Assembly (NCBI GenBank): GCA_965112735.1
Contig: OZ218955.1
Location: 3,534,001 to 3,598,000 of the forward strand
Source: Phaeosaccion multiseriatum
Lineage: Eukaryota > Ochrophyta, other classes
Length of the DNA stretch: 64,000 nt
Direction: 5' to 3'
Part shown: positions 34,186 to 44,724 of the stretch, in pieces
Layout: each line of letters starts with the position of its first letter
Position numbering within the stretch: position 1 is the first letter of the stretch
Program-made: the position numbers and the translations under genes
The notes under the pieces: generated by a model
Databases searched by the model: none
Told to the model about the DNA's origin: nothing
Seen by the model: the letters and a program-made list of their open reading frames with translations, nothing else

Positions 34186-35967
34186 GCAGCTCGGGGGACT
34201 CAGCGAGTTACGCTGGTCGGCGATTGGGCCTTCATCCGTGACCAGTACCGGGAGAACAGCACAGGTGGGAGCCACTAGGGATGGGCATCTGGAGCAGCAG
34301 AGGGATCAGATCTCTCGTGATTCTTATGCAGGGGGTGATTCAGCTCTTTCAGCTCTCGGTATGCGACTGGAGCCGCCTCTTCCCTGCCTTGCGACGCCTT
34401 TTGGGGGGGGGGGGAGGGCTGAATCAAGCCTGGCGACAGGGCGCGACAGCACAGATAAGTGAGACAGGAGCACCGGGAGGCTGTCTCCGCTTCCTTGCTT
34501 TGTCCCTGTGCATTTCCTGGTCCACTTGAATGGCCGCTTGCCCCCTTCTTTGTCTGCATCATGGACGACAGATCTGCCGGAGTCGAGGTGGAATGCCCAG
34601 CGAGGCACGGATATGAGAGTACGCCACCTTGGAGCTGTGCAAGAGGGAAATCACGCCCACCAGCCCGGGTCGATCCAAGGTAAGTCCTTTTGCAGCGTTC
34701 GCGACATCGCGGAGGCCTTCCGGTCCACACGAGAGAGAGGAGTGGCGCCGCGGTAGCACAGGGGATGAGCAATACATAAAGAAAGGAGGAGGAGGATGAG
34801 GAGGAAGGGGGGGGGAGAAGGGGAGGAGAGGGGGTGGAGGATAGGAGAAAGAGACGAGGGGGGGCGCTTTGTGCTATAGAAGGGCTGGACGATAGTTTCA
34901 GCTGCAAAGAATGGGAAGGGGCTCTACGAGACGTATACTCCATGCACACTCTGCGCCGACATAGATTGATTGCGTTCTGCGGACTCAGGCATGGAGAAAA
35001 TACTCAGATTTAGGTTTGAGGAGGGAGAGAAGCGGGGGGTGTTTGAGGGAACAAACATGGCGCGGTGCTACGTGCGGATGATGTGGAGGTAGCCCTTCAC
35101 ATGGGCCCCCGTACGGGCCATGAGACTTGGACGGAAAGAAGAGACCTGCAGCATTCACCCGCGCACAAATCGCAGCCCGGCCACTCCACGTACAGCAGGG
35201 CCTTCAGTGAAACAAAGGTAGCCTTGCGTAGGCCCCTAGGGAGGAAATCGGCCCGGCGGGTGTAGTTGTTCGCATGTTCTGCATTCGCCATCCACCTGTG
35301 AGCATTTAACAAGGGGGAGTGTGAAACCCCCCTACCCCGTGAAGACCACGTGGCGGGTGCCCCGTGGGCGTCCCGTGTGTTTCCGGGTGCGGAGAGAATC
35401 GCGGATAGGCCAGCCAGGTGAGGGTGCGCACCACGTGGTTTCCGCGCGGCCCGGTCTGTCCGCGTGGGCAACACGTGTCTGTGGCTGAGTGGTGAGCAAC
35501 ACATACAGGTCAGGTGTCGTGTGCGGCGCAGGCGTAGGCAGGCATCGAGAATGACGGACCCGTAAACCCGGAGGCAGGAGATGTGTGTGATGATAACATG
35601 ATAACATTATTCCCTGCCTACCGTTGGGCGCCTGCCTCGTGGCCCACTCTTCCACCACCCCATCGCCCCCCCCCGCTGCATGCTGCTGTATCACCAACTG
35701 CTACCGCTGCACACCGCTGCTCCCCCCCCCCCCCCCGTCCGCAAGTCCTCCCTGCCAGCGCCAGTCCCTCGTCCCACCCTCATCCTCGCACCGGGATACT
35801 TGCCCCTACAGCCCGAGGTCGCCCCCGAACCACGCCGCCGGAATCGCGCTGGATACCCCTTCTCCCAAAATGGGGACAGGCCTGCTACATTGCTTGTTTC
35901 CGCTGCCGTCTGCTCTTACATTCCAGCACAGAGCGGGTCGCGTGGGCTTCCGTTCGGTGACAAGATA

Positions 35968-36078
35968 TCGGCCTTGGACAAGATTACCTGATTAAGCGGC
36001 CTGATTACTGATGAATGGCGCCAGCCGGCCTGATTACTGATTATGGCCGGCCCACACCGTAATCTTGTCCGGGGTCGA
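35968..36078. mobile_element. MITE-like element, short copy (111 bp)
   Basis: Terminal inverted repeats TCGGCCTTGGACAAGATTAC and the complement of GTAATCTTGTCCGGGGTCGA match at 17 of 20 positions. The element is flanked by a perfect 6-bp target duplication, AAGATA (35962-35967 and 36079-36084). Inside are two inverted-orientation copies of the TAATCAGTAATCAGGCCGGC unit that is expanded in the longer copy at 38963. It has no coding capacity, so it would depend on a transposase from elsewhere. Confidence 0.85.
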
Positions 36079-36282
36079 AAGATAAGGTACGCAGGTGAAG
36101 CCCGATTGAAATCCGATCCCCACGAGTCATACACCAGTACAGTCTATATATTGTCCAAACCGAGAAGCAAGGCCTGTCGCCCCTCCCCACTGGACCACTG
36201 CAGCGCTACCCCACGCACCCACCCACCCACCCAGTGTCCTCCATGCAGCTACTCCCCAGACTCCCCTGCTGCTCGCTGCTCG

Positions 36283-37403
36283 TCAAGCGCCCAAGTCGTC
36301 ACCCCTGGCAAACAGCTCCCGCATCTCCCTACCCGGCGTCCACGCGTTGCTCTTGCCCGTCACCACCTCCTTGGCCTTCCTCGCCCCGTCAGCCACAGGG
36401 CGTAAGGGAGCAGTCATGAGCCTTAGCACCGCCTTGGGAGAAACTCCCCGGCTATAGGCTGGATATATTACCCACCACGCGCTGGAGTTGCGGCCTTCAA
36501 TAACTGAATAGGGGTCGAGCTTGCCGACTTTGACTTGCAAAGTCTTTCCTCCTTCCTCACCCCCCCCTTGCTTGGGGTCCTTGCTGTGCCCGTAGCCCAA
36601 GCCTTGGTCGCCCTCGTCGATGTATAAATATTCCCCTGTGGCCCTGTTCCGCAGCAGGCACAGCACAGCCACGCCTTCGTCCTCTGAGGATCCATCGAGA
36701 CTGTCTCCCTCCCTGTATACAATGCTCCACTGCCGACTGGCTGGGCGGTTCCGGGATACGTCGAACGCGCTTCCTGTGGAATGAGGAGAGGCGAGAAGGC
36801 CGAGAGAGGGGCTGAGAAGGTATTTGCAAGTCAACGAGGTGCGGGCAGCACAATTCCAGGTCAGTAGACGTTCCACGTAATAGCATAGAGGGAAAAGCCC
36901 AAAGCTCTTAGCCCTGTGGCCCTTCCCTTGACAGACGAATGTCTTATCACTGGCTGCGATACACAGCCCTCACACGCTTTCAATCTTCTTCCCTTTCTTT
37001 ACTACCTCTCACCCGTAAAACTTAGCTCTCCGCCTGCCGTGTCGAGCCAAGCCTGAGGATGGCGGTCTGCCAACAAACAGAAAAGACAGAGAAGGAAGGA
37101 TGGGGAAGTCATCGCCGCATACAAGAAGGCAGAAAGTTTGAGTTATCCGTCCTCCCACACCCCGCGCTGCCTCGTTCGCTGCTTACCCGTTCGTATCACC
37201 GTGGCAGTGGCCCTCAGACTCGCGCCACCGTACTTCTTTTCGACCCACTCCAGCTTGAATTTGAACTCCTGCTCCTCCTCGCCTTCCTTCCTCTCCCCAA
37301 CCCCAACCCCCCACGAGAAGAGCGATTGCCGCTCCAGCCGCAAGCTTAACCCTGGCAATCTCCGGTTCGTAATGTAAACACGCGGTTCCTTGATGTTCGG
37401 CAT
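36283..37403 (-). CDS. Hypothetical protein, beta-rich, two exons
   Basis: Exons 37403-37187 and 36773-36283 join in phase (G|GA) to 235 residues from MPNIKEPRVYITNRRLPGLS. The frame contains alternating hydrophobic/polar strands: RVYITNRRLPGLSLRL, FKFKLEWVEKKYGG, QWSIVYREG, GVAVLCLLRNRATGEYLYID and SAWWVIYPAY. This suggests a beta-trefoil or other beta-barrel fold, but no family is recognised. The tail is Arg/Lys-rich. An in-frame stop lies just upstream of 37523, and a possible acceptor at about 37415 leaves room for an extra 5' exon. It is divergent from the Tudor-like gene. Confidence 0.65.
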
Positions 37404-37690
37404 CGTAAGTTTGCCACTGTACGAAATCACTCTCTGTGCCTTTCTTTCGTTTTCTCCTGCGGCCCTCCTCGGCTGGATCTTCCTTCCCTCCTCCTCTTCC
37501 TCTCCCTGGCGTTCGTCTCTCAATGCCCTTGATCAGGGCCAAGAGTCTCGCAGCTGTGGGGGGTTAAAAAAAAGGGTGATGGAGTTAAGAAAGGGGGGTG
37601 GAAGGAAGTTTGAGTTTCAGCTCTCCCCCCTTGGTTTTTGGATCTTGTCCTCTACAGTTTTTCCCTCTACTCTCCCTCTCCCCGTTGTCC
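37404..37690. promoter_or_regulatory. Divergent promoter between two nuclear-encoded hypothetical genes
   Basis: 287 bp lie between the two chosen start codons. It contains an A-run at 37567-37573 and a pyrimidine-rich leader directly before the plus-strand ATG. Confidence 0.45.
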
Positions 37691-38383
37691 ATGTCGTCTC
37701 CTTCACCCACTCCAGAAGATCCAGTGAAGGCAGGAGCAGAGGAAGCGGTGAAGGCCCCAGCAGCAGCAACAGCAGCAGCGGTGGTGGAGCGCGAGGAGGA
37801 AGATGGGGGGAAGGGGGTAAAAAAGGCCTCTGCTGCCACGACAAGGAGCGCCACACCGAAGAAGCGACCTCGGAGCACGCCGACCAAGGGGGCCGGGGGG
37901 GAGTCTTCGAAGAAGAAGAGTGCAGCAAAGAGTGGGGGGAAGAAGAGGAAGGGCGGAGAAGCCACTGCTCCAAAGGGCTACCGCATTGCAGAGTGTCCAC
38001 CTATGGCGAGCGTCGGCGATGCCCTCGCCCTCATTGGTAAGCCAATTATGCAGGTGTGGCTACTCGGCAGACAGCTGAATTGGTACCGAGGGACGATTGG
38101 AGGTGTGCTTTACGAGAAGCCCAAGAAGAAGGGCAGGAAGGTCCAGGAAGAAGAGGAGCTGGTCACGTCGTACGTGATCAAATTCGACGACTCGCAAACC
38201 GAGACCTACCGACTGGAGCCAGAGATTTACAGCACCGCCTGCGAGGAAGCCCATTGGGTCATGCTAGAGAAGGTGTCTACTGGTGGGGCGAAGGCTGCAA
38301 AGACCGGTAAGGTGCCTGCTGCTGGGGCAAAGGCTGCAAAGACCGATGCTAAGTCTACTGCAGCTCCTGTTATAACCGTGTAA
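37691..38383 (+). CDS. Basic nuclear protein with a Tudor/Agenet-like module
   Basis: This is a single exon of 230 residues starting ATGTCGTCTCCT. Residues 1-90 are Ala/Pro/Lys/Ser-rich and very basic (KKRPRSTPTKGAGG, SSKKKSAAKSGGKKRK), like a linker-histone or nuclear localisation tail. The folded part, about 95-195, has WLLGRQLNWYRGTIGGVLYE, a charged loop and LVTSYVIKFDDSQTETYRLE. This is the arrangement of a Tudor/Agenet-type barrel, in which an aromatic cage reads methylated histone tails or DNA. A degenerate AKAAKTG repeat closes the protein. A chromatin role is inferred; no specific orthologue is recognised. Confidence 0.72.
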   Translation: MSSPSPTPEDPVKAGAEEAVKAPAAATAAAVVEREEEDGGKGVKKASAATTRSATPKKRPRSTPTKGAGGESSKKKSAAKSGGKKRKGGEATAPKGYRIAECPPMASVGDALALIGKPIMQVWLLGRQLNWYRGTIGGVLYEKPKKKGRKVQEEEELVTSYVIKFDDSQTETYRLEPEIYSTACEEAHWVMLEKVSTGGAKAAKTGKVPAAGAKAAKTDAKSTAAPVITV

Positions 38384-38701
38384 GGCGGGTTTGGGGGATG
38401 AGAGATGGGGGGGGGGGGGGGATGGGGATGGGGAGCAAACACGGCAATCCCCTTGACTGGCGGTAGATACGAGAGAAACAGAGAGGTGACATGGGCGGGC
38501 TGCGAGGACGAGGCATGCAAGCAGCAATCACATCCGCACTGACAGTCTCTGTGGCAAGTCTGTCAGACACGGACATGGGCGTGGTGGAGGCATTCTTTAC
38601 AGAAGGAGTATATAATACATAAGCGAAGCAAATTGGCACAGGTGTGGGCAGATGGATATACCCATATACCCAGACCTATGAATGGCAGGTACTCAACACT
38701 T
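38384..38701. other. Spacer
   Basis: This separates the 3' ends of the Tudor-like gene and decayed copy D. There is a G-tract at 38408-38421. No gene is seen. Confidence 0.6.
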
Positions 38702-41090
38702 CTACATTGTATAGCTCACAGCTGGCTTTTCTCGCTTCCGCGGATGCTGTCCTTCCCCTGCGCGCCTCCCCGTCTCCGCCTGCAGCTCAAAGTCGTACTC
38801 GCCCATCAACGCCTTCACCTCCCTTGCCATGCCCTCCCAGCACAAGAAGCCCGCCGCCTGCAGGGCCTGCTTCGCTCTGATGTCGTCAAACAGCTTTGCG
38901 CGCCCTTTCCTCACCCTACCACCGCTGCTGCTGGTGCTGCTGCTGCTGTTTCCCCCTCACTGTCGGCCCTGGACAAGGTTACAGTGTGCGCCGGCCATAA
39001 TCAGTAATCAGGCCGGCTGGCGCCAATAATCAGTAATCAGGCCGGCTAGCGCCGGTCATAATCAGTAATCAGGCCGGCTGGTGCCGGTCATAATCAGTAA
39101 TCAGACCCGACTGGCGCCGGCCATAATCAGTAATCAGGCCCGGCTGGCGCCATAATCAGTAATCAGGCCGGCTGGCGCCGGCTGTAATCAGTAATCAGGC
39201 CGGCTGCGCCGGCCGTAATCAGTAATCAGATAACCTTGTCCAGGGCCGATCACTGCTGCTCCCCTCCCCTCCTTTTCCGCTGCCACTGCTGCTGGTCGTG
39301 CCTCTCTCTCTCTTCCCTCCTGACTCAGGCCTCCTCGTTAGCAACTCCTCGATACTGCCCGTAGTGATCAACTTGACCAAAGCCTCAAAACCCTCCTCCG
39401 TGAAGTTCACTCCGTCGTACACCAGCTCAACCTCCTTCTTCTTGCCCTTCCCTTCTCTCCTCCCCTTCTCCTCATCACCCCCTCCCCCCCCCCCCCATAC
39501 TCCTCCCCACCACCCTGGAAGCCGCGCTTGGCCGGGTCAAGTGGAGTGGGTAGAATACCTGCAGCAGAAGAGTCGCTGCCAGCGCTCTTTCCATCCTCTC
39601 CTCCCCTTTTTCCGAGCTTCGCCATGAGCCGCCCCATCAAGGGAATACTCAAGCTGTACTGCTTCCCTCCCCTCTCCCCAGTAGCCTTGTTCACCAACCG
39701 TACCTGCACCACATTGTCCGCCTTCTCATCGTCACCGTCGGCAGTGAGGGAATAGTGTTCGGCTACGGTGTTGAGCCTGTCAGAGACAGCATCCACCTTG
39801 AGTCTTCCTTTGGTGAAGGACGAAGCAAGCACATCACCAAAGCCCTTCTCCCCTGCCAAAGCGATGACCTTCCCATCGAGAGCAGCGCCACCTTGAGCAG
39901 AAATGCAGCCACCTTCTCACGAGCCTCCTTCTCTCCAGGCGATGTCTTGATTAAGCTGCTGAGCTTAGCATACACGTTGCTATCATCAGGACGCATGCAG
40001 GTCATCAGAGGAGTCTCTTGGTTCTCCGCGAGGGCGCTGACGTCCGCCCCACCCTCCACGAGCAGGTAGGCCATCTCCATGCTGCCCAGGGCGGCGGCTA
40101 AATGCAGGGCAGTGACTGAATGGTTGGCCTTGGCATGCACAGAGGCACCCGCACCAATCAGCTCAGAGGCGATCTCCACATGCCCCCCTGGAACAGCTTC
40201 CATGAGCGCTGTGAGGCCCGCGCTACTCCCTAGGTCCAGAGAGGCACCACGGCGAAGGAGTTCCTTCACACACGCCAATTTGCCGCGAAAGCAAGCGTGG
40301 TGAAGCGGTGTCTGCATATGCGAATCTCTGCAATCAATCTCCAGCCCTTTCTCCAACAAATGAGGGATGAAGTCGGCATTACCGTACTTTGCGGTAAGAT
40401 GCAGGAGATTAAAACCTCGCGCATCCTCAGCTTTTACGTCGGCACCCCTCTCCAGTAGCAGAGACAAGGCCTCCGCCAGTCCTCTCTTCTTCGCCTTTCA
40501 GCGACCTTGCAGTACAGCTGAGCAGCTTCCGTATTGCCCTGTCTATTTCTCTCATTCGGCTTGCCCCCAACCTCGAGCAGCGCTTTCACGCACTCAGGAC
40601 TCCCGGCAACGGCTGCCTCGTGCAAAGCCCTGGCGCCCTCCATTTCCGCGCCATGCCTCAGCAAGTACTCAGAGTCAACAGTGGTCATTCCCTGCAGCAC
40701 AGGTCACAGTGGTCTGACCCCCATCGCACTTCACACTGATATCGACGCCTCTCTCTACGAGTCCTTTGAAAGTGTCCCCTGCCTGCAGCTTCGTGTAGAG
40801 GTGTCCGGCGAGGATGAATCGCGTCGTTCCCGCGCTTCGTGTTAACATCGAGTCCGCACTTCTGAAGCAGCTTGACGCTCCCCAGCATATTCACGTCCCT
40901 GTCCTCCATGCAGCGGGTCTTCTTGCTCTTGTCCATTTGGGCCAGGGCATGGAGGGGAGTGTAGCCCTCCGTCTTTAAGCGCTTCAAATCGACACTGGAC
41001 AAGACGGCTTTCAGCAGCAGGAGGAAGTAATGCGTGCGACTTGCCCCGCCCGAGGCGCTACACACCGCATTCCCGTGTTGGCTCTCCAGC
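38702..41090 (-). pseudogene. Ankyrin-BTB copy D, decayed and carrying a MITE-like insertion
   Basis: Fragments collinear with copies B and C run from about 41090 (CSASGGASRTHYFLLLLKAV) to 38702 (REVKALMGEYDFELQAETGR). The reading frame is broken several times. An approximately 8-bp deletion lies after GRGHF near 40760. A shift lies near 40495 within CKVAERRRRE. A 1-bp loss near 39890 follows AAFLLKV. A further disruption lies near 39470-39530. The element at 38963-39249 splits the Ser-rich linker of the BTB-like module. Removing the element would still leave a frame shift in the adjacent G-run. The first 25 or so codons differ from B and C, so the start is also lost. Confidence 0.88.
38963..39249. 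mobile_element. MITE-like element, long copy (287 bp) with internal minisatellite
   Basis: Perfect 19-bp terminal inverted repeats, TCGGCCCTGGACAAGGTTA at the left and its complement at the right, are flanked by a 6-bp target duplication TCACTG (38957-38962 and 39250-39255). The interior is an array of eight units, each with the core AATCAGTAATCAG, spaced about 28-34 bp apart and separated by GGCCGGCTGGCGCC-type palindromic sequence. No open frame is present. It belongs to the same family as the copy at 35968. Confidence 0.92.
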
Positions 41091-41219
41091 CCATCTGTGA
41101 AGCTTCTTGCACAGCAGGGGCAATCCCAAAGTGAAGGAATAAAGCCTTCTCTACAGCCTCAAGCCACCTTTATCATTGGGACTAAACTGTTCCGCGAGGG
41201 TGGTAGGAGTGTGCTGTGA

Positions 41220-44102
41220 ATGCTAGGCGTCGTCAAGCTCTCCTCCGGCGCTCCTTTCTTTACTTTGTGCCTCTTTTACTTCTTCTCCGTGAGGGATTGC
41301 GAAGCCTTCGCGATGACCGGGCCCCTCAAATACTACCATACAGGTAGACCTATTGGGAAGGGAAAGGAAACGTTGTTCTTTGTGCACGGATACCCAGACG
41401 ATCATGCGCTCTTCGACAAACAGGTAATCTTCCCTTCATCTCTCTTCCGACGGCCTGCTGTCACTCACATCGCTCTCGGATTTGCGCCCCAGGTGGAGTT
41501 CTTTGGCAAGGAGAATACCTGCATCACTGTGGATCTTCCTAACTTCGGGTGAGTGGTCACACCAAAGGAAGGGGGGGGGGCTTGCCAGCTCCTTTCCCTC
41601 CTCGTCTTCCTCCTCCTCATCCTTCCCTTTCTTCTTCCTCCTCCTACGAGGAAGCGTTGGAGCAGAGATGCGGAGAGCGAGATGCAGAGTGATATGGAGA
41701 GTGGGATGGGGAGCTGAGGGAGAGCGAGATGCTCTTTAGCGAGAAGGAGGGCGTTGTGCTCTTTAGCGAGAGGGAGAGCGTAGACGAAAGTGGCTTGTTT
41801 AGGAGAAGGGATCAGAGCGGCTTGTTTAGGAGAAGGGATTATTCTACCATTAACCGCATCCTTTCTGCACGCAGGAGGGAGGTAAGCAAGACCAAGCGCT
41901 GGGGATTCAGCTCTGAAGAAGTTGTGGACGCCCTGCACGATACCATTGACTCGCTCGGCTTGAAGAGGCCCGTTGTGCTGGTGGCCCACGACTGGGGGGC
42001 CTTCTACTCGTGGAGGATGGCCAAGAAGTACCCGCAGAGCGTCAAGAAGATCGTGGGCATGGACGTGGTGAGTCGTCTGTTCTTTTTGGGTGCCATCTAC
42101 ATTGATTGATGCTTCATTCTTGGGTGCCATCCATCTAGATAGATAGATTGATTGATTGATTGATGCGTTCTCTCCAGATGCCATCTACATGAGTTGATGC
42201 TTTCTCTCCAGATTCTTCACCATGGCTTGTGTTCCGTGCTTGTGTCTTCTCCCTAGTTATACTAGTACACTGAAACTCCTTCTGATGCCCTCTCGACGTG
42301 TTATGTTATGGCCCTTGTCCTCTTCTCTTCTTTCTTAGGGGGCGAAGGTGAAGCCGAGTCTCCAGGAAGCGGTCTTTCTCGTGATGTATCAGAGGTGAGT
42401 TTTTATCGCGCGAACTCTTTTCTGATGTCTGTCAAGCCCGTACCAACAAGACAAGGCCACTTACTTGCGCAACCTTCGCGATTTGCTCCAACCCAAGTCC
42501 TTTCCGCCCACCCCCCCCCTCCCCCCTCCCCTGAAACACGCGTGTGTGCCTCCAGCGTCATCATTTTTCTGTTCATCTTGGACAATCTCACCAACTTGGG
42601 CATAGGTACTCGCGTGCTTCATGCCATCCTGCCCAAAAATGAGTTTCCCACCCCGCTGGACCAAGTCACGTCTCTGCAAGGTTGGCCCTACTTCTGCGTC
42701 TGGTGAGTGAGTGATGCACTTCAGGCTTCCGTGTGGCTTGTCCTCCTCCGCCTCAAGCACTGCTTTGCTTGTTTCTCCCCCACCTCTTGTTGTCCCTCTC
42801 TCCTTACTACTCACGAAGCCTGCTTGCCTCGTTCATGCTTCCTTGGGGGTGGGTGGCTGCTGGCGCGCTGACCTTACTAATGAATCCTTGTGTGGGCACT
42901 CACACACTTCGTTCTCACCCCCGACTTGTCCGCCCCCCCTGCCGTGCGCTGTCCGCTGCTCATGCCTCAAGGCGGGAGGTCGCTATGGCAATTGCCTCAA
43001 AGTCGACATCCAAGTCGGAAAACAAGGCCCCCAAGAGCGTCTCAGATCTGGTGAGGAGTCTCTCCCTCGCGCCCCCGTTGCACACGCACTCCCTCCATAT
43101 GTCGATAGCCCCCCCCCCCCCCCCTTGTGCAGTACATTCGAATCAGTGAGAGCTTCATCACTTGCGCACCACACGATTGCATTTCGCTGCATTTACTGCC
43201 TTGCCGCATCCTCAGGCCTGCATCGTCATCGTCATCATCATGCCTGCCTGCCCCGTGAAGCGCCGCTAACCAACGCGACATATTCTCCCTGTTCCTCCCC
43301 TTGTTTTCCTTCTTGTCGCTCATATTGTCATTTCTATTCATCTGCTGTTCCTGCCCCTTCCCTCCCTGTGCCTTGCTGACCAATCAATCAATCGATCCAT
43401 CCATCCATCCATCCATCCATCCATCCATGAAGGTTACGCACCCGACCCTGTACATGTGGGGTGGGGCGGGCTTCAAGAAGCGGCTCACCTTCGAGGCTCC
43501 TGACTGGGTGGGAGAGCTCCGCCAGAGGCCCGACTGCGCCGCGGTCAAGCTCAAGGACGGCGGCCACTGGTTCTTCTGCCATCACGCGGAGGTACGGAAG
43601 GAGGCCGTGTGGCTGGCTCTCAATTGTGATACAAGCGCCGTGTGACTGCTTGGGCCGTGTGGTGTGGCGCTCTTGGTGGTTGATGGCATGACCGGAAGAC
43701 AGATCAGAAAGGAGAGGACACACTCTACTGAAAGAATGTAACGCAGTCTTGTTGATGTAACGCAGTCTTGTTGATGCTGTTGCCCCCCCTTCCTTTGGTA
43801 GAATGTAACGCAGTCTTGTTGATGCTGTTGCCTCCCCTTCCTTTGGTAGAATGTAACGCAGTCTTGTTGATGCTGTTGCCTCCCCTTCCTTTGGTAGAAT
43901 GTAACGCAGTCTTGTTGATGCTGTTGCCCCCCCTTCCTTTGGTAGCGCGCCACCCTTCTTACGCCACACCCGTCCCCCTCCCGCCCCTGTCCTTCCCCGT
44001 TCGCTTGCTTGCCTGGCCGTGCAGGTGGTGAATCCGCTCATCGACTCCTTCATCAAAGGAAACATGGGCGCCCTCAAGCAGCAGGAGGAGATTGAGTTTT
44101 GA
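41220..44102 (+). CDS. Epoxide hydrolase-like alpha/beta hydrolase, secretory/plastid leader
   Basis: Eight exons (41220-41423, 41493-41548, 41875-42067, 42339-42394, 42556-42702, 42972-43050, 43433-43591, 44025-44102) join in phase to 323 residues. The oxyanion-hole motif is HGYPDD at 56-61. The nucleophile elbow VAHDWG puts Asp126 as nucleophile, and GGHW supplies His290. An Asp nucleophile in HDWG is the mark of epoxide hydrolases and haloalkane dehalogenases rather than esterases. The likely reaction is hydrolysis of an epoxide to a diol; the substrate is unknown. The leader (FFTLCLFYFFSVRDCEAFAMTG) reads as a signal peptide ending in an AFAM motif, so plastid import is plausible. Intron 7 holds a 48-bp minisatellite. 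Confidence 0.85.
43735..43945 (+). repeat. 48-bp minisatellite in intron 7 of the hydrolase gene
   Basis: Just over four tandem units begin GAATGTAACGCAGTCTTGTT and end CCTTCCTTTGGTA. The first copy is a partial 20-bp unit. Copies differ mainly in C/T within the C-tract. Confidence 0.9.
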
Positions 44103-44724
44103 TTTGGGAAGGGGATGGCCCCTAAAGCAAGGGCGTTTAGTAGCGTGGCCCATGAGCTCGCTCGCACACGGCAGGTCACCCACCACGGAAACCGGGATGT
44201 AACCATATGCCTGTGTATCGACCACCTTTGGTATACACCAGTTTCACCCCCAACTTGCCTCTTCTCGTAGACCTCGGCGAGGGGACGAGCGAGGGGACAA
44301 GAATGGATGGACGGGTTGGAGTGAACATCCTTCTTTTAGTCCATTTCTCGGGCCGTTTGGGGCATCTCGGGGGGCTTGTACTGTACACCGTGCCTGCGCG
44401 TGTGGGCGTGCGTGACTGTGGAGAATGCCGTCAACGCGTCTCAGGCTTCCCCTTCTCGCGGATGTGCTGGCTGAGCCTCTAGCCCCGCGGAGTCTCACAG
44501 ATGCTGGGCCTCTAGCTAGCCCCTCCTCGCCGGCCGTCGACCTTCGAATGGCTCGGAGGTGGAGTTGTCGAATGACTACGTAGCAGTAGACATTTTTTCC
44601 GAACTAAAGTATCGAGCTCGTTCGAGGGCAAGTACGTACAAGGGAGAGAGGACAGAGACATCCAAAAGCATATGGGCCGTAGTTCACCAACGAATATCTC
44701 CCTCCACCTCAGTGTACCGTTATC
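44103..44724. other. Spacer
   Basis: This lies between two plus-strand genes and includes the promoter of the DUF4079 gene. No gene is supported. Confidence 0.55.

Larger units (their letters stand above)
33462..36282. other. Gene-poor stretch of 2.8 kb
   Basis: No gene could be supported. Open frames exist on both strands (for example 35097-35504 on minus, 135 codons, with AEHANNYTRRADFLPRGLRK; 34275-34949 on minus) but show no recognisable domain, and splice models do not extend them. The stretch holds a small hairpin at 34123-34185, G- and C-tracts, a purine run near 34780-34862, several CACGTG palindromes at 35340-35480 and a MITE-like element at 35968-36078. Confidence 0.5.

Noticed and set aside
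34720-34790. Possible tRNA-like segment
   Set aside because: No T-loop GTTCRANNC box or foldable acceptor stem was found. No convincing tRNA or rRNA was seen anywhere in the window.
38982-39230. CRISPR-like array with a short repeat and variable spacers
   Set aside because: The spacers are themselves near-identical GC palindromes, and the array is enclosed by terminal inverted repeats and a target duplication.
41465-42184. Minus-strand frame of 239 codons over the hydrolase gene
   Set aside because: It is antisense to exons 2-3 of the alpha/beta hydrolase, which carry the catalytic motif in phase.
43735-43945. CRISPR-like array
   Set aside because: The units are contiguous 48-bp copies with no unique spacers, in a eukaryotic intron.
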